A stretch of 64,000 nt of DNA from Ancylobacter sp. SL191 (GCF_026625645.1 NZ_CP113056.1:1116001-1180000); one strand, 5' to 3'. Numbered from the stretch's first letter, positions 27,946-37,300 are shown. The notes: generated by a model from the letters alone, not told the origin. Numbers and translations are program-made.

Positions 27946-29120
27946 GTGCCTCCCGCCCGCTGCGCATCGCCATCCTCGCCCATTCCACCAATCCGCGCGG
28001 CGGCGTCGTCCATGCGCTGGAGCTGGGCGATGCGCTGACCCGGCTCGGCCATGAGGCGGTGGTCCATGCCCCCGATGCCAAGGGCGCCGGCTTCTTCCGC
28101 CCGACGCTGTGCGGCACGGTGAGCGTGCCCGCCTCGCCCGTCGGGACGGATGTGACGGAGATGGTGCGCATCCGCATGGCGGATTATGTGCGCCATTTCG
28201 AGGCACCCGCCCATCGGCGCTTCGACGTGTTCCACGCGCAGGACGGCATTTCCGGCAATGCGCTGGCGACGCTTCACGAGCGTGGCCTCATCCCCGGTTT
28301 TGCCCGCACCGTCCACCATGTCGATGATTTCCGCGATCCGGCGCTGGCCGAGCTTCAACGCCGCGCCATCGTCGCGGCGGACCGGCATTTCGTGGTGAGC
28401 CATCTCTGGCAGGGCAAGCTCGCCGTCCTGTTCGGCCTCGCGCCCGATCTCGTCGGCAATGGCATTGACACCGCTCGCTTCACCCCCGCGCCGGATGGCC
28501 GGGAGGCGGGGCTCGCCCGCACGCTCGGCCTCGGCGCCGGCCCGATCATCCTCAGCGTCGGCGGCGTGGAGGAGCGCAAGAACACGCTCGCCATGCTGGA
28601 GGGCTTCATCCAGCTGCGCGCGCTGCACCCACGCGCGCAGTTCGTCATCGCCGGCGGGGCGAGCGTGCTCGATCACCACGCCTATCAGGCGGCGTTCGCC
28701 GCGCGCCTTGCCGCCTCCGGCCTGCCCGGCGACGCGGTGATCCGCACCGGCGCGCTGGCGCAGGCTGACATGCCCACTCTCTACCGCCTCGCCGATGTGC
28801 TGGCCTTCGCCTCGCTCAATGAAGGCTTCGGCCTCGTCGCCCTGGAGGCCATGGCCTGCGGCATCCCCACCGTCGTCTCGCGCCTCGCGCCCTTCACCGA
28901 GCATATCGGCGAGGAGGAGACGGTGTGGTGCGACCCGCTCAATCCCGCCTCCATCGCCAATGCGCTCGCCGCCGCGCTGGTGCCGGAACTCGCCGCCCGC
29001 CTTGCCACGCAGGGCCCGCGCGCGGCGGCGCGGCATGACTGGCTCACCGTCGCCCGCGCTCACCTTCCCGCCTACCGCGCTCTTGCCGCGGTGACGCCTG
29101 CGGAGATGCACCATGCCTGA
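27942..29120 (+). CDS. MSMEG_0565-family glycosyltransferase
   Basis: A 392-residue GT-B glycosyltransferase of family 4 type. It has an N-terminal IAILAHSTNPRGGVVHALELGDAL, FHAQDGISGNAL in the acceptor half, VGNGIDTARFTPAPD, the SVGGVEERKNTLAMLEGF strand, and the E-x7-E nucleotide-sugar motif as FASLNEGFGLVALEAMACGIPTV. This family (MSMEG_0565 type) occurs in some but not all Nit1 clusters, which suggests that the cluster can make a glycosylated small molecule. Coupled to nitF by a 4-bp overlap; overlaps nitG by 8 bp. Confidence 0.9.
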   Translation: MSASRPLRIAILAHSTNPRGGVVHALELGDALTRLGHEAVVHAPDAKGAGFFRPTLCGTVSVPASPVGTDVTEMVRIRMADYVRHFEAPAHRRFDVFHAQDGISGNALATLHERGLIPGFARTVHHVDDFRDPALAELQRRAIVAADRHFVVSHLWQGKLAVLFGLAPDLVGNGIDTARFTPAPDGREAGLARTLGLGAGPIILSVGGVEERKNTLAMLEGFIQLRALHPRAQFVIAGGASVLDHHAYQAAFAARLAASGLPGDAVIRTGALAQADMPTLYRLADVLAFASLNEGFGLVALEAMACGIPTVVSRLAPFTEHIGEEETVWCDPLNPASIANALAAALVPELAARLATQGPRAAARHDWLTVARAHLPAYRALAAVTPAEMHHA

Positions 29121-29400
29121 GATGACCTTCACCATCCGTTGGCCCGATGGCACGCGCGAGCCGTGCTACTCGCCCTCGCTCATCATCAAGGACTATCTGA
29201 CGCCGGGCGAGACCTATGCGCTCGACGATTTCCTAACCCGCTCCCGCACCGCGCTGATGATCGCCAGCGAGCGGGTGGAGGCGAAATACGGCTTCCCCTG
29301 TTCACGCGCCCTCGGGCAGCTCGCCCGGCTGGAAAGCGCCGGCCGCTCTTTTTCCACGCAATCGGAGGCCCGCGTCGCCGTCGAATCCTTCGACGCGTGA
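29113..29400 (+). CDS. nitG: MSMEG_0570-family nitrogen-starvation protein (NitG)
   Basis: A 95-residue protein of the MSMEG_0570 family: MTFTIRWPDGTREPCYSPSLIIKDYLTPGETYALDDFLTRSRTALMIASERV, then KYGFPCSRALGQLARLESAG. It has two cysteines, at Cys 18 and within FPCSR. The family is found almost only in Nit1 clusters and has no known activity; the small acidic fold and conserved surface could suit a carrier or subunit role. The start lies inside the end of the glycosyltransferase gene. Confidence 0.88.
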   Translation: MPEMTFTIRWPDGTREPCYSPSLIIKDYLTPGETYALDDFLTRSRTALMIASERVEAKYGFPCSRALGQLARLESAGRSFSTQSEARVAVESFDA

Positions 29401-29424
29401 GCGCCGCCTCGCGGAGACACCCGC

Positions 29425-30690
29425 ATGAATGAGAACCGCATCGAGCATCATCCGGTCGTCATCGTCGGCGGCGGCCAGGCGGGGCTGTCGGCCTCCTACC
29501 ATCTGCGCCAGCGCGGCATCGTTCATCTGGTGCTGGAGAAGAACCGGGCGATGCACGCCTGGGAGAGCCAGCGCTGGGACAATTTCTGCCTGGTGACGCC
29601 GAACTGGCAATGCGACCTGCCTGGCCACCCCTATGACGGGCCGGAGCCGGACGGCTTCATGAAGAAGGACGAGATCCGCGCCTATCTCGCCGGCTTCCGC
29701 GCCAAGGTCGACCCGCCGATCCGCGAGGGGGTGAGCGTGCGCCGCGTCGCGCCGCGCGCGGAGGGCGGCTTCCTCATCTCAACCAGCGCCGGCGATTTCA
29801 GCGCCGACCATGTCATCGCCGCCTCGGGCGGCTATCACGAGCCGATCATTCCGCGCATGGCCGAGCGCCTGCCCGCCTCCATCGCCCAGATCCACTCGGC
29901 GGAGTACCGCAACGCCGACCAACTGCCGCCCGGCGCGGTGCTGGTGGTTGGCTCCGGCCAGTCGGGCGCGCAGATCGCCGAGGATCTCCACCTTGCCGGC
30001 CGCAAGGTGCATCTGGCGGTGGGGGACGCCCCGCGCTGCGCCCGCGTCTACCGCGGCCGCGACGTCGTCACCTGGCTCGCCGACATGGGCTATTACGACA
30101 TGCCGGTGGAGAAGCACCCGCTGCGCGAGGGCGTGCGCGACAACACCAACCATTATGTCACCGGCCGCGATGGCGGGCGCGACATCGACCTGCGCAAATT
30201 CGCGCTGGAGGGCATGGAGCTGTACGGCGTCCTCCGCGATTTCGACGGCGGTTCGCTGCTGTTCGAGGAAAACCTCCGGCAGGCGCTGGATGATGCCGAC
30301 CGCACCTATAACGGCATCAACGCCGCCATCGACAAGCACATCACTGATAACGCCATCACCGCCCCGCCGCCCAGTGTCTATACGCCGGTGTGGGACCCGC
30401 CGGCCGAGCGCGGCACGCTCGATCTCGCCGGCTCGGGGATCACTGCCATTGTCTGGTGCATCGGCTTCCGCCCGGATTTCCGCTGGCTGGACGCGCCCGT
30501 CTTCAACGGCGCCGGCCACCCGCAGCACCGGCGCGGGGTGACGGCGCGCGAGGGGCTGTACTTCCTTGGCCTGCCCTGGCTGCACACCTGGGGTTCCGGC
30601 CGCTTCGGCAGTGTCGGGCGCGACGCGGCGTTCCTGGTCGATCACATCGCCGCGCGGCTCGCCCGCGCCGGGCAGGACAGCGCGGCATGA
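29425..30690 (+). CDS. nitH: MSMEG_0569-family flavin-dependent oxidoreductase (NitH)
   Basis: A 421-residue flavoprotein resembling class B flavin monooxygenases. The FAD motif is VVIVGGGQAGLSASYHLRQRG (about residues 10-30) and the NAD(P)H motif VLVVGSGQSGAQIAEDLHLAG (about 172-192); RWDNFCLVTPNWQCDLPG and WCIGFRPDFRWLD are typical of this group. It would oxidise a nitrogen- or carbon-centred intermediate of the pathway. It follows nitG by 24 bp and shares its stop with the start of the next gene. Confidence 0.92.
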   Translation: MNENRIEHHPVVIVGGGQAGLSASYHLRQRGIVHLVLEKNRAMHAWESQRWDNFCLVTPNWQCDLPGHPYDGPEPDGFMKKDEIRAYLAGFRAKVDPPIREGVSVRRVAPRAEGGFLISTSAGDFSADHVIAASGGYHEPIIPRMAERLPASIAQIHSAEYRNADQLPPGAVLVVGSGQSGAQIAEDLHLAGRKVHLAVGDAPRCARVYRGRDVVTWLADMGYYDMPVEKHPLREGVRDNTNHYVTGRDGGRDIDLRKFALEGMELYGVLRDFDGGSLLFEENLRQALDDADRTYNGINAAIDKHITDNAITAPPPSVYTPVWDPPAERGTLDLAGSGITAIVWCIGFRPDFRWLDAPVFNGAGHPQHRRGVTAREGLYFLGLPWLHTWGSGRFGSVGRDAAFLVDHIAARLARAGQDSAA

Positions 30691-31574
30691 ACCGACCACT
30701 GGGGCCGCTGGAGCTCGACGAGGCCATCCCTGCCGCTGCGCCGGGACGCCTCGCGCGTCAGGTGACGGGCGAGGTCTCGCTCATCCTCGGCATGCCGCAG
30801 CTCTCGCTCGCGGGCCTTTCGGAGAGCTGGCTGCTCAAGGAGCTCGGCCATCGCCACTGGATGCTGCTGGCGGAGATGGCCGGGCGCGCCGTGCCGGACT
30901 TCCGTGACGGCGATGGGGCGCCGGTCTATGCCGCCTTCTGCGCATTGTCGGTCACCCAGGCCGCCTTCGATTCGCTGGGGGAGAATGACCGTCTGGTCAT
31001 CCGCTCCAGCCTGCGGCGTATCTCCCGGACCCAATGCGCCAGCCGACACCGCCTGCTGCGGCAGGGCGTCTGTCTCGGCGAGGTCGAGCTGGTCTCGGTC
31101 TTCGTCCGGCGTAGCAGCGGCGGGAGCAACCATGCCGTCGCCCGCGTGGCGCTGGACGGCTTCCCGCCCGTGATCGACGCGCCGAGCGAGCTCGCCACCC
31201 GTGCGGCGGATCTGCGAGCGGCCCGGCTCGATACGCATTTCGGCTTCGATCTCGCGAGCCCGGAAGGGGAAGGCCGATTCGAGATCGACCCCTGCCCGGC
31301 GCAGGATTTCAACGGCGCGGGCTTTCTCTACTTCTCCAGCTTCGTCGGTTTTCTCGACCGGGCGGAGTGGCATTTCGACGGCCGTCGCGCGCCACGTGCC
31401 GTCACGCGCCGGCGCGAGGTGTTCTTTCACGGCAATGTCGATCCCGGCGAGCGGATCGTCGTGCGCTGGCTCGCGGCGCGGCGTGGGGAGGGCGTTCTGC
31501 TGCATCGCTGCCGGCTGGAACGGGCGAGCGACGGGGCGCGCCTGGCCGACGCCTTCACCGAGCGGGCGGTGTGA
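30687..31574 (+). CDS. LnmK/Pnap_2097-like hot-dog protein
   Basis: A 295-residue protein of the Pnap_2097 / LnmK-like group. LnmK itself is a bifunctional acyltransferase/decarboxylase of polyketide biosynthesis with a double hot-dog fold. Recognisable are ILGMPQLSLAGLSESWLLKELGHRHWMLLA, the FCALSVTQAAFDSLGENDRLVIRSSLRRISRTQCASRH strand region, and DFNGAGFLYFSSFVGFLDRAEW. It is translationally coupled to nitH (ATGA), so it is part of the same operon, which is not the case in the minimal Nit1C set. The exact reaction is uncertain. Confidence 0.75.
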   Translation: MNRPLGPLELDEAIPAAAPGRLARQVTGEVSLILGMPQLSLAGLSESWLLKELGHRHWMLLAEMAGRAVPDFRDGDGAPVYAAFCALSVTQAAFDSLGENDRLVIRSSLRRISRTQCASRHRLLRQGVCLGEVELVSVFVRRSSGGSNHAVARVALDGFPPVIDAPSELATRAADLRAARLDTHFGFDLASPEGEGRFEIDPCPAQDFNGAGFLYFSSFVGFLDRAEWHFDGRRAPRAVTRRREVFFHGNVDPGERIVVRWLAARRGEGVLLHRCRLERASDGARLADAFTERAV

Positions 31575-31717
31575 GCGGCCCGCGGGGAGTTTTCCACCGG
31601 CCGTCATCGGTCTGTGAGAAAAGCTGAAAAACCCCGTTGCAATCCGCCCGAGGCTGGGGCATAGAGACGGCCCGTTCGGGGGCGCCGGCAAGACCGGGGC
31701 TTCAGAACACGGAGCGA

Positions 31718-31792
31718 GCGGGTGTAGCTCAGGGGTAGAGCACAACCTTGCCAAGGTTGGGGTCGTGGGTTCGAATCCCATCGCCCGCTCCA
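31718..31792 (+). tRNA. tRNA-Gly(GCC)
   Basis: A complete tRNA folds here. Acceptor arms GCGGGTG (31718-31724) and CGCCCGC (31782-31788) pair, with discriminator T and encoded CCA at 31790-31792. The anticodon stem CAACC/GGTTG holds loop TTGCCAA with anticodon GCC. The D arm contains AGCTCAGGGGTAGAGC and the T arm GTGGGTTCGAATCCCAT. It is followed closely by a terminator and then by mobile-element remains, a usual setting for a tRNA used as an integration site. Confidence 0.97.
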
Positions 31793-31822
31793 AATTTTCC
31801 CAAAGAAAATCAAATGCTTAGC

Positions 31823-31845
31823 AAGCGCCCTTCGGGGCGCTTTTT
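31823..31845 (+). terminator. Rho-independent terminator of tRNA-Gly
   Basis: AGCGCCC, a TTCG tetraloop and GGGCGCT followed by a run of T: a strong intrinsic terminator 30 bp after the tRNA. Confidence 0.9.
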
Positions 31846-32320
31846 GCTTACTGGGGCCAGTTTGGTCGGCCTGGTAAGCGCTCGGTCAGCTTGTCAGGCA
31901 AAGCCTTGGCGAGCTCCAGCGTAGCTGACGGCCCGTTCGAGGCAGCGCTGAGAAACCAGGCGGCCGGGCGCGATGGCTGGGCCGTCGATGATCACCTGCG
32001 GCAAGGGGCCTGGTCGACCGCCTTATGGCCGGCGAGAATGTCCGCCAAGGATCTGAACCCCCGAAGACGCGTGCTACAGATTGCGGTCAATCAGATGCTG
32101 CAGGTTTGTGGACAGGGCCATCGGCTACGCCGTGACCCGTCAGGAAGAGTCTCAATCCTCGGAGGACGAAGAGCATCTTATCAAGAAGCTCTTGTCGGCG
32201 GACGCCACCTCTCCGCGCGGGCGCACTCTGTTCGCTCCGATGCAGGACATCCACGGGAATGGTGGGGCAGCAGGCGGCGCCCCGCCGTCGGGAAGCTGAT
32301 GTTCTTCAGCCAATGGACAC
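31846..32320. other. Unassigned DNA downstream of tRNA-Gly
   Basis: 475 bp without a recognisable gene. The only long frame on the plus strand runs from 31891 to 32502 into the antisense of the reductase gene and shows no domain. The stretch lacks the strong codon bias of the neighbouring genes and ends next to a mobile-element relic. It may be decayed island DNA. No second copy of the tRNA 3' end (attachment-site repeat) was found in it. Confidence 0.4.
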
Positions 32321-33766
32321 CTACCGCATGTCGAACAGCTCCTGGTGAAAACGCTTCTGCACTGGGAAGCCTTCTCGTGCGAAATCTCGCCTCAGGGCTG
32401 CCCCGAAGTCGGCAGGGCCGCAGAACCAGAGGCTCGCCTCGCGCCAGTCTGCCACGGCGTCGCGAATGCGCGCGCCGGTCAACCGGCCGTCACGCGCGCT
32501 GACCAGCAGGTGCAGGCGCACATTGGCGGAACTCGCGTCTTCACTGAGCCTGGCGAGTGCCAACTCGTCCACGTCGCCGGTGGCGTGGAACAGGTTGATG
32601 CTCTGGCCCGGCGGCCAGTCAGGCGTCCCGTCGCGCATGGCCATGTGCTTCATGCGCGCGATGAACGGGGTGATGCCGATGCCGCCGCCGATCCATATCT
32701 GGTGGCGGCAATCGTCGTCGAAGGTGAAGCAGCCATAGGGGCCCTCGACTCGCACCTCCTGACCCATTTTGAGCCTTTCCTTGAGACGGTTGGTGTGGTC
32801 ACCCAGTTCCTTGGTTATGAAGGTGATCCGCGGGTGGTCTGGATGCCAGTCCGATGCAATGGTGTAGGGATGCGCTCCTTCGGAGGCGTCCGACATGGCG
32901 AAGGCGAACTGGCCCGCCCGATGCCCCGGCCATCCGGCGGACATATCAATGATGGTTTCGAGCGCCTTCACGCCCGGATAATAGGTAAGCTCCGCAATCC
33001 GCCCACTGACCTGCCGTGCGGCGCCGACCTGACGCAGCAGCACCACGCCCGCGGCGAATGTCCCGCCGGCCATCAGCAGGGTCATTGCGGCGCCGAGTGG
33101 CGTGAGCCAATCGGCGAAGTTCAGGAGTATCACCGTGTGGAAGACGAGCAACAGATAAGCGATCGCAACCAGCCGGTGGGTTTTGTAGAACCAGCGATAG
33201 GGCACGACGCGAATCAGTGCCAACGCGATCAGCACCACGGCCGCGTAGAAGGCCCATTCGCCGACGCTCTCGGCGGTGCCGCGCAGGCTGGCGAAAAAAG
33301 CCTCGGTCGGGTCCGAGATAGGCGCACGTGGGGCGCGGGCGGGTCTCTCCAGAAGCCCCCAGTTCCCGGCCCATTTCGGTCCCTTCGCCCATAGCCAGTG
33401 AATCACGGCGACCACGAGGACGGTGACACCGAGCCATTTGTGGAGGCGGTACATCTTGTCGAGCCCGCCCATCCAGCGCTCGGGCCAGCGGGGGCGCAGC
33501 GCCAGCATCATCGCCACGCTCATGGCCGCAATGGCGAGGACGCCCGTGTATTGAACGGCCGCCGACCGCAGCGCGAAGAAGCCATTCGGCTGAAATACTC
33601 CAGGCTCCGCTGCGATCCACAGAACGGACATGAGAGCGATGATGCCGAAAAGGGTGAGCTTGATATGCCGCACGGGTCCGGCTCCCATTCGCGCCGCAGC
33701 GGATCGCCATCGACCCTGCCCCGGCAACTCCTTCGATTGAACGCTTGAAAACGAAGGATGGCGCAT
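32321..33766 (-). CDS. Ferric-reductase-like membrane flavocytochrome
   Basis: A 481-residue inner-membrane oxidoreductase. Residues ~30-240 carry about six membrane segments of a ferric-reductase-like domain with haem-ligand histidines (RLHKWLGVTVLVVAVIHWLW, FYKTHRLVAIAYLLLVFHTVIL). The C-terminal half is a ferredoxin-reductase-type FAD/NAD module: GHRAGQFAFAM, HPYTIAS, EVRVEGPYGCFTFDD, IWIGGGIGITPFIARM and LWFCGPADFG. It moves electrons from NAD(P)H across the membrane to ferric iron or another acceptor. The true start may be later (Met 27 or a GTG at residue 32). It lies within the tRNA-linked island and may be cargo. Confidence 0.88.
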   Translation of the reverse strand: MRHPSFSSVQSKELPGQGRWRSAAARMGAGPVRHIKLTLFGIIALMSVLWIAAEPGVFQPNGFFALRSAAVQYTGVLAIAAMSVAMMLALRPRWPERWMGGLDKMYRLHKWLGVTVLVVAVIHWLWAKGPKWAGNWGLLERPARAPRAPISDPTEAFFASLRGTAESVGEWAFYAAVVLIALALIRVVPYRWFYKTHRLVAIAYLLLVFHTVILLNFADWLTPLGAAMTLLMAGGTFAAGVVLLRQVGAARQVSGRIAELTYYPGVKALETIIDMSAGWPGHRAGQFAFAMSDASEGAHPYTIASDWHPDHPRITFITKELGDHTNRLKERLKMGQEVRVEGPYGCFTFDDDCRHQIWIGGGIGITPFIARMKHMAMRDGTPDWPPGQSINLFHATGDVDELALARLSEDASSANVRLHLLVSARDGRLTGARIRDAVADWREASLWFCGPADFGAALRRDFAREGFPVQKRFHQELFDMR

Positions 33767-33799
33767 TGAGCCGGCGCCATAATTGGTCTTACGTTCGGA

Positions 33800-33982
33800 C
33801 TATCCACCTCTGAGCTTGTCAGCTGCCCAGAGCAGCGCGCCGGCCAGTTCCTCCGCCGTGAGCGCGTCGGCGCCGGTGGCAATCACCAGATCGCCGAGCT
33901 GCTGTACCTTGCGGGTCTTGAGCTGTCGTGCCCTGTCCTCAAGCGCCTTCAGTTCCGCATCGACGTCACGTGGCTTGCGCAT
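33800..33982 (-). CDS. traD: TraD-like conjugal transfer protein
   Basis: A 60-residue protein, MRKPRDVDAELKALEDRARQLKTRKVQQLGDLVIATGADALTAEELAGALLWAAD, closely resembling the small TraD proteins next to traA in Ti-plasmid-like and genomic-island transfer regions of rhizobia. A coiled-coil-like basic helix is followed by a short hydrophobic helix; it is a little shorter than the usual ~70 residues. The start at 33982 has GAGG close upstream. It points away from the oriT-like sequence and the traA fragment, the arrangement seen in intact transfer regions. No traG or traC is present. Confidence 0.75.
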   Translation of the reverse strand: MRKPRDVDAELKALEDRARQLKTRKVQQLGDLVIATGADALTAEELAGALLWAADKLRGG

Positions 33983-34091
33983 GGTCCTCTCCATCAGCAG
34001 TCGATGGAGCGATGATAGTTGAGCGGGTTACGGATGGCTGTAATGTTGCCGGGACAGACTGGGATGGCCTCGTCACTGCCGAGAGTTTTTC

Positions 34092-34116
34092 GAGGGAGGG
34101 CGCGCTAATACGTCGT
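34092..34116. other. oriT-like nick-region core (MOB-Q type)
   Basis: GGGAGGGCGCGCTAATACGT at 34094-34113, with GTCG after it, resembles the nick core shared by RSF1010 (GGAGGGCGCACTTA) and Ti-plasmid oriT sequences (GGGCGCAATTATACGTCG), as I recall them. It sits between divergent traD and traA remains, exactly where oriT lies in Ti-type transfer regions. The match is partial and from memory; no nicking can be proven by eye. Confidence 0.5.
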
Positions 34117-34155
34117 TCCGATGTGCGCTTCGCCATGCTGATGTTCGGATCGCGA

Positions 34156-34236
34156 ATGGCGATCTATCATCTTCACGTCAAGGTCATCGGCCGCAAAGCC
34201 GGCTCGAGTGCGGTGACGTCCGCTGCTGCGCGCCGA
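34156..34236 (+). pseudogene. traA: TraA relaxase, N-terminal fragment
   Basis: The frame from ATG 34156 reads MAIYHLHVKVIGRKAGSS then AVTSAAA, which is the conserved N-terminus of Ti-type TraA (MobA/MobL-type relaxase-helicase, normally over 1000 residues). After about codon 25 the likeness stops abruptly and the frame continues in unrelated sequence. The gene was cut by a deletion or recombination between 34225 and 34240. No further TraA segment is found in the window, so it cannot function. Confidence 0.8.
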
Positions 34237-34347
34237 ACTCCCGCCGCGCTGATCCGAGAGACACACAGCGTCTGTGCGGTCGGCACGGGCGGCGGCCGCG
34301 GCTTGCCGTTGATGGTCAGGGTGCTGCCGCACCGCGAGATGGACCCT

Positions 34348-34372
34348 GCCCCCGCCCGCAGGGGGCGGGGGC
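34348..34372 (-). terminator. GC-rich stem-loop after the RND operon
   Basis: A perfect 10-bp inverted repeat (GCCCCCGCCC at 34348-34357, complement at 34363-34372) with a 5-nt loop lies 10 bp past the stop of the RND permease gene. It has no T run, so it may end transcription with Rho or only protect the 3' end. The rest of the gap from 33983 to 34381 holds the oriT-like core and the traA fragment. Confidence 0.5.
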
Positions 34373-34381
34373 TTCTGCGCG

Positions 34382-37300
34382 TCAGCCGGCGTGGGTCGGC
34401 GCGGCGTCCGCCACCAGCGGCGCGGCGGTTGGTGTGGAGGGCGGCGTATCCCGGCGGATGCGGAACCACGTCACATAGAGCGCCGGCAGGAACAGCAGGG
34501 TGAGAACCGTGCCGACCACGATGCCGCCCATCATGGCGTAGGCCATCGGCCCCCAGAACACCTCGCGCGAGATCGGGATCAGCGCCAGCGTTGCGGCGGC
34601 GGCGGTGAGCAGGATGGGCCGCATCCGGTGCTCCGTCGCCTCGATCACCGCCTCCCAGGGCGCCACGCCGGTACTGCGCATCTCCTCGATCTGCACGACG
34701 AGGATGACCGAGTTCCGGATCAGGATGCCGATCAGGGCGAGCACGCCGAGCAGGGCGACGAAGCCGAGCGGGGCATTGCTGGCGAGCAGGGCGATGACCA
34801 CGCCGATCAGCGCCAGCGGCGCCACCGAGAACACCAGGAACAGGCGGTGGAAGCTCTGGAGCTGGATCATCAGCAGAGTCGCCATGATGAAGAGCATGAT
34901 CGGCGCCACGGCGGCGATCGGGCCCTGCGACTTGGCGCTTTCCTCCACCGCGCCGCCCACCTGCACGTGGTAGCCGACCGGCAGGCTCTTGCGGAACGCC
35001 TCGACCTGGGGGGCGAGGGCGTCGACGATGGTGGCGGGCTGCGTCGCGCCGGTGATACCCGCCTTGATGGTGATGGTCGGGATGCGGTCGCGCCGCCAGA
35101 TGGTGGGCTGTTCGAGCTCGTAATGGAAGGTGGCGAGCGAGGACAGCGGCACCGCTTCCCCGCTGGTGCTGGGGAGTTGGAGGTTGAGCAGCGTGTCGAT
35201 GGATCCGCGTTCCGTCGCCTGGGCGCGGCCGATCACGTCGATCAGATAGATGTCGTCGCGCACCTGCGTGGCGGAGGAGCCCTCCACGATGCTGTTGAGC
35301 GCGGTGGCGATGTCCTGCGAGGACACGCCGAGCTGGCGTGCCTTGTCCTGGAGCACCTCCACCTTCACCACCCGCGCGGGCTCGTTCCAGTTCATCGACA
35401 TGTTCCGCAGCCGCGGATCGCTGCCCATGACGGCGCTGAACTTCTGCGCGAGGTCGCGCACTGTCTGGAGGTCCGGGCCTGAGATCCGGTACTGCACCGG
35501 CTTGCCGACGGGCGGGCCGATGTCGAGCAGCTTCACATAGGCGTCGGTGCCCGGAAACGTCTTCTGCAGATAGGCCTGCAGCTCGCCCTTGAGCTTGTCG
35601 CGGGCTTCGAGGCTCTTGGTCAGGATGACCATTTCGCCGAAGGCGATGTCGTCGGGCTGGACGTCGAAAGACAGGATGAAGCGCGGCGCGCCCCGGCCGA
35701 CATAGGTCGACCAGTGCTCGATGGCAGGATTGCCCGCGAGCATCTCCTTCTCGAACTGCGCCATCTGCCGGTCGGTCTCCTGGATCGAGCTGTTCTGCGG
35801 CAGGTTCCAGTCGACGATCAGCTCGGGGCGGTCCGAGCTCGGGAAGAACTGCTGCTGCACCAGCGACATGCCGGCGACCGAGGCGACGAAGGCGAGGACG
35901 GTGAGGATGATCGTCACCCAGCGCCATCTCAGGCAGAGCCGCAGCAGGTTTGCGAAGCCCCGGGTGAACCAGCCCTTGTGCTCGGCATGCTTCTTCATCG
36001 TGGCCGGCAGGATGGTCACGCCGAGCAGCGGGGTGAACAGCACGGCCACGACCCAGGAGACGATGAGCGAGACGGCGATGACGACGAACAGCGTGAAGGT
36101 GAATTCACCGGCGGCGCTGCTGTTGAGGCCGACGGGAATGAAACTCGCCACTGTCACCAGCGTGCCGGTGAGCATGGGGAAGGCGGTGGAGGTATAGACA
36201 TGGGTGGCGGCCTTGCGCAGGCTGTCGCCCACCTCCAGCCGCGCCACCATCATCTCCACCGCGATCATCGCGTCGTCGACCAGAAGGCCGAGGGCGATGA
36301 TGAGCGCGCCGAGCGAGATGCGCTGGAGCGAGATGCCCGAATAGGCCATCACGAGGAAGGTGATGGCCAGCACCAGCGGGATGGAGATGGCGACAACAAG
36401 ACCGGCCCGGAAGCCCAGGCTGATGAAGGAGATCGCCAGCACGATGACGATGGCCTCGAACAGTGCCCGCGTGAAGCCGGAAACCGCTTCGTCGACGACG
36501 GCCGGCTGGTCGGAGACGCGCTCGACGGTGACGCCGATCGGCAGGTCGCTGACGACGCGCGCCATGGTCTCATCGAGCGCGGTGCCGAAGGCCAGCAGGT
36601 TGCTGCCGGTTTTCATGCCGACGGCGAGGCCGATGGCCGGCTGGCCGTTGAAGCGGAACAGCGTGCTCGGCGGGTCGGCATAGCCGCGCGTGATGGTGGC
36701 GACGTCGGTGAGCGGGAAGAACCGGTCATTCACCCGCAGATTGATCGCCCGCAGGCTTTCCTCCGAGGTGAAGCGGCCGCCGACGCGGATGGCGATGCGC
36801 TCGGGCCCGGCCTGGATCACGCCGGACTGGGTGACGTTGTTCTGCTCCTGCAACGTCGTCAGGATCGCCGACTGGTCGATGCCGAGCGCGGCGGTCTTGC
36901 GGGTGGAGAATTCGAGATAGATCGCCTCGTCCTGCGCGCCGACAATGTCGACCTTGCCGACATTCGGCACGGTCAGCACCTTGGTGCGGGCGTCCTCGAC
37001 GAGATCGCGCAGCTCGCGCTGGCTCAGCCCGTCGCTGGTGAAGGCGAAGATGTTGCCATAGACGTCGCCGAAGCTGTCGTTGAAGAACGGCCCGACCACG
37101 CCGGAGGGAAAATTGCCCTCGACATCGGCCACCATGTTGCGCACGCGCATCCAGATCGCCGGCACATCCTTGGCCTTGGTAGTCGGCAGCAGATCGACGA
37201 AGATGATCGTCTGGCCGGCCGTCGTCAGGCTTCGGGTGTGCTCGAGCGATTCGAGTTCCTGCAGCTTCTTCTCGATGCGGTCGGTCACCTGCTCGGTGAC

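Noticed and set aside
31890..32502. A plus-strand frame after tRNA-Gly as an integrase or transposase
   Set aside because: No catalytic motif of tyrosine or serine recombinases or DDE transposases can be read in any frame, and the frame runs into the antisense of the reductase gene.
31775..34380. Direct repeat of the tRNA-Gly 3' end marking the far edge of the island
   Set aside because: No second copy of the T-arm/acceptor sequence was found by reading up to the RND operon, so the right boundary is undefined.
34173..35927. A 584-codon frame on the minus strand inside the RND permease
   Set aside because: It is in another frame of the same strand as the pump, without any motif; the RND frame is unbroken and conserved throughout.
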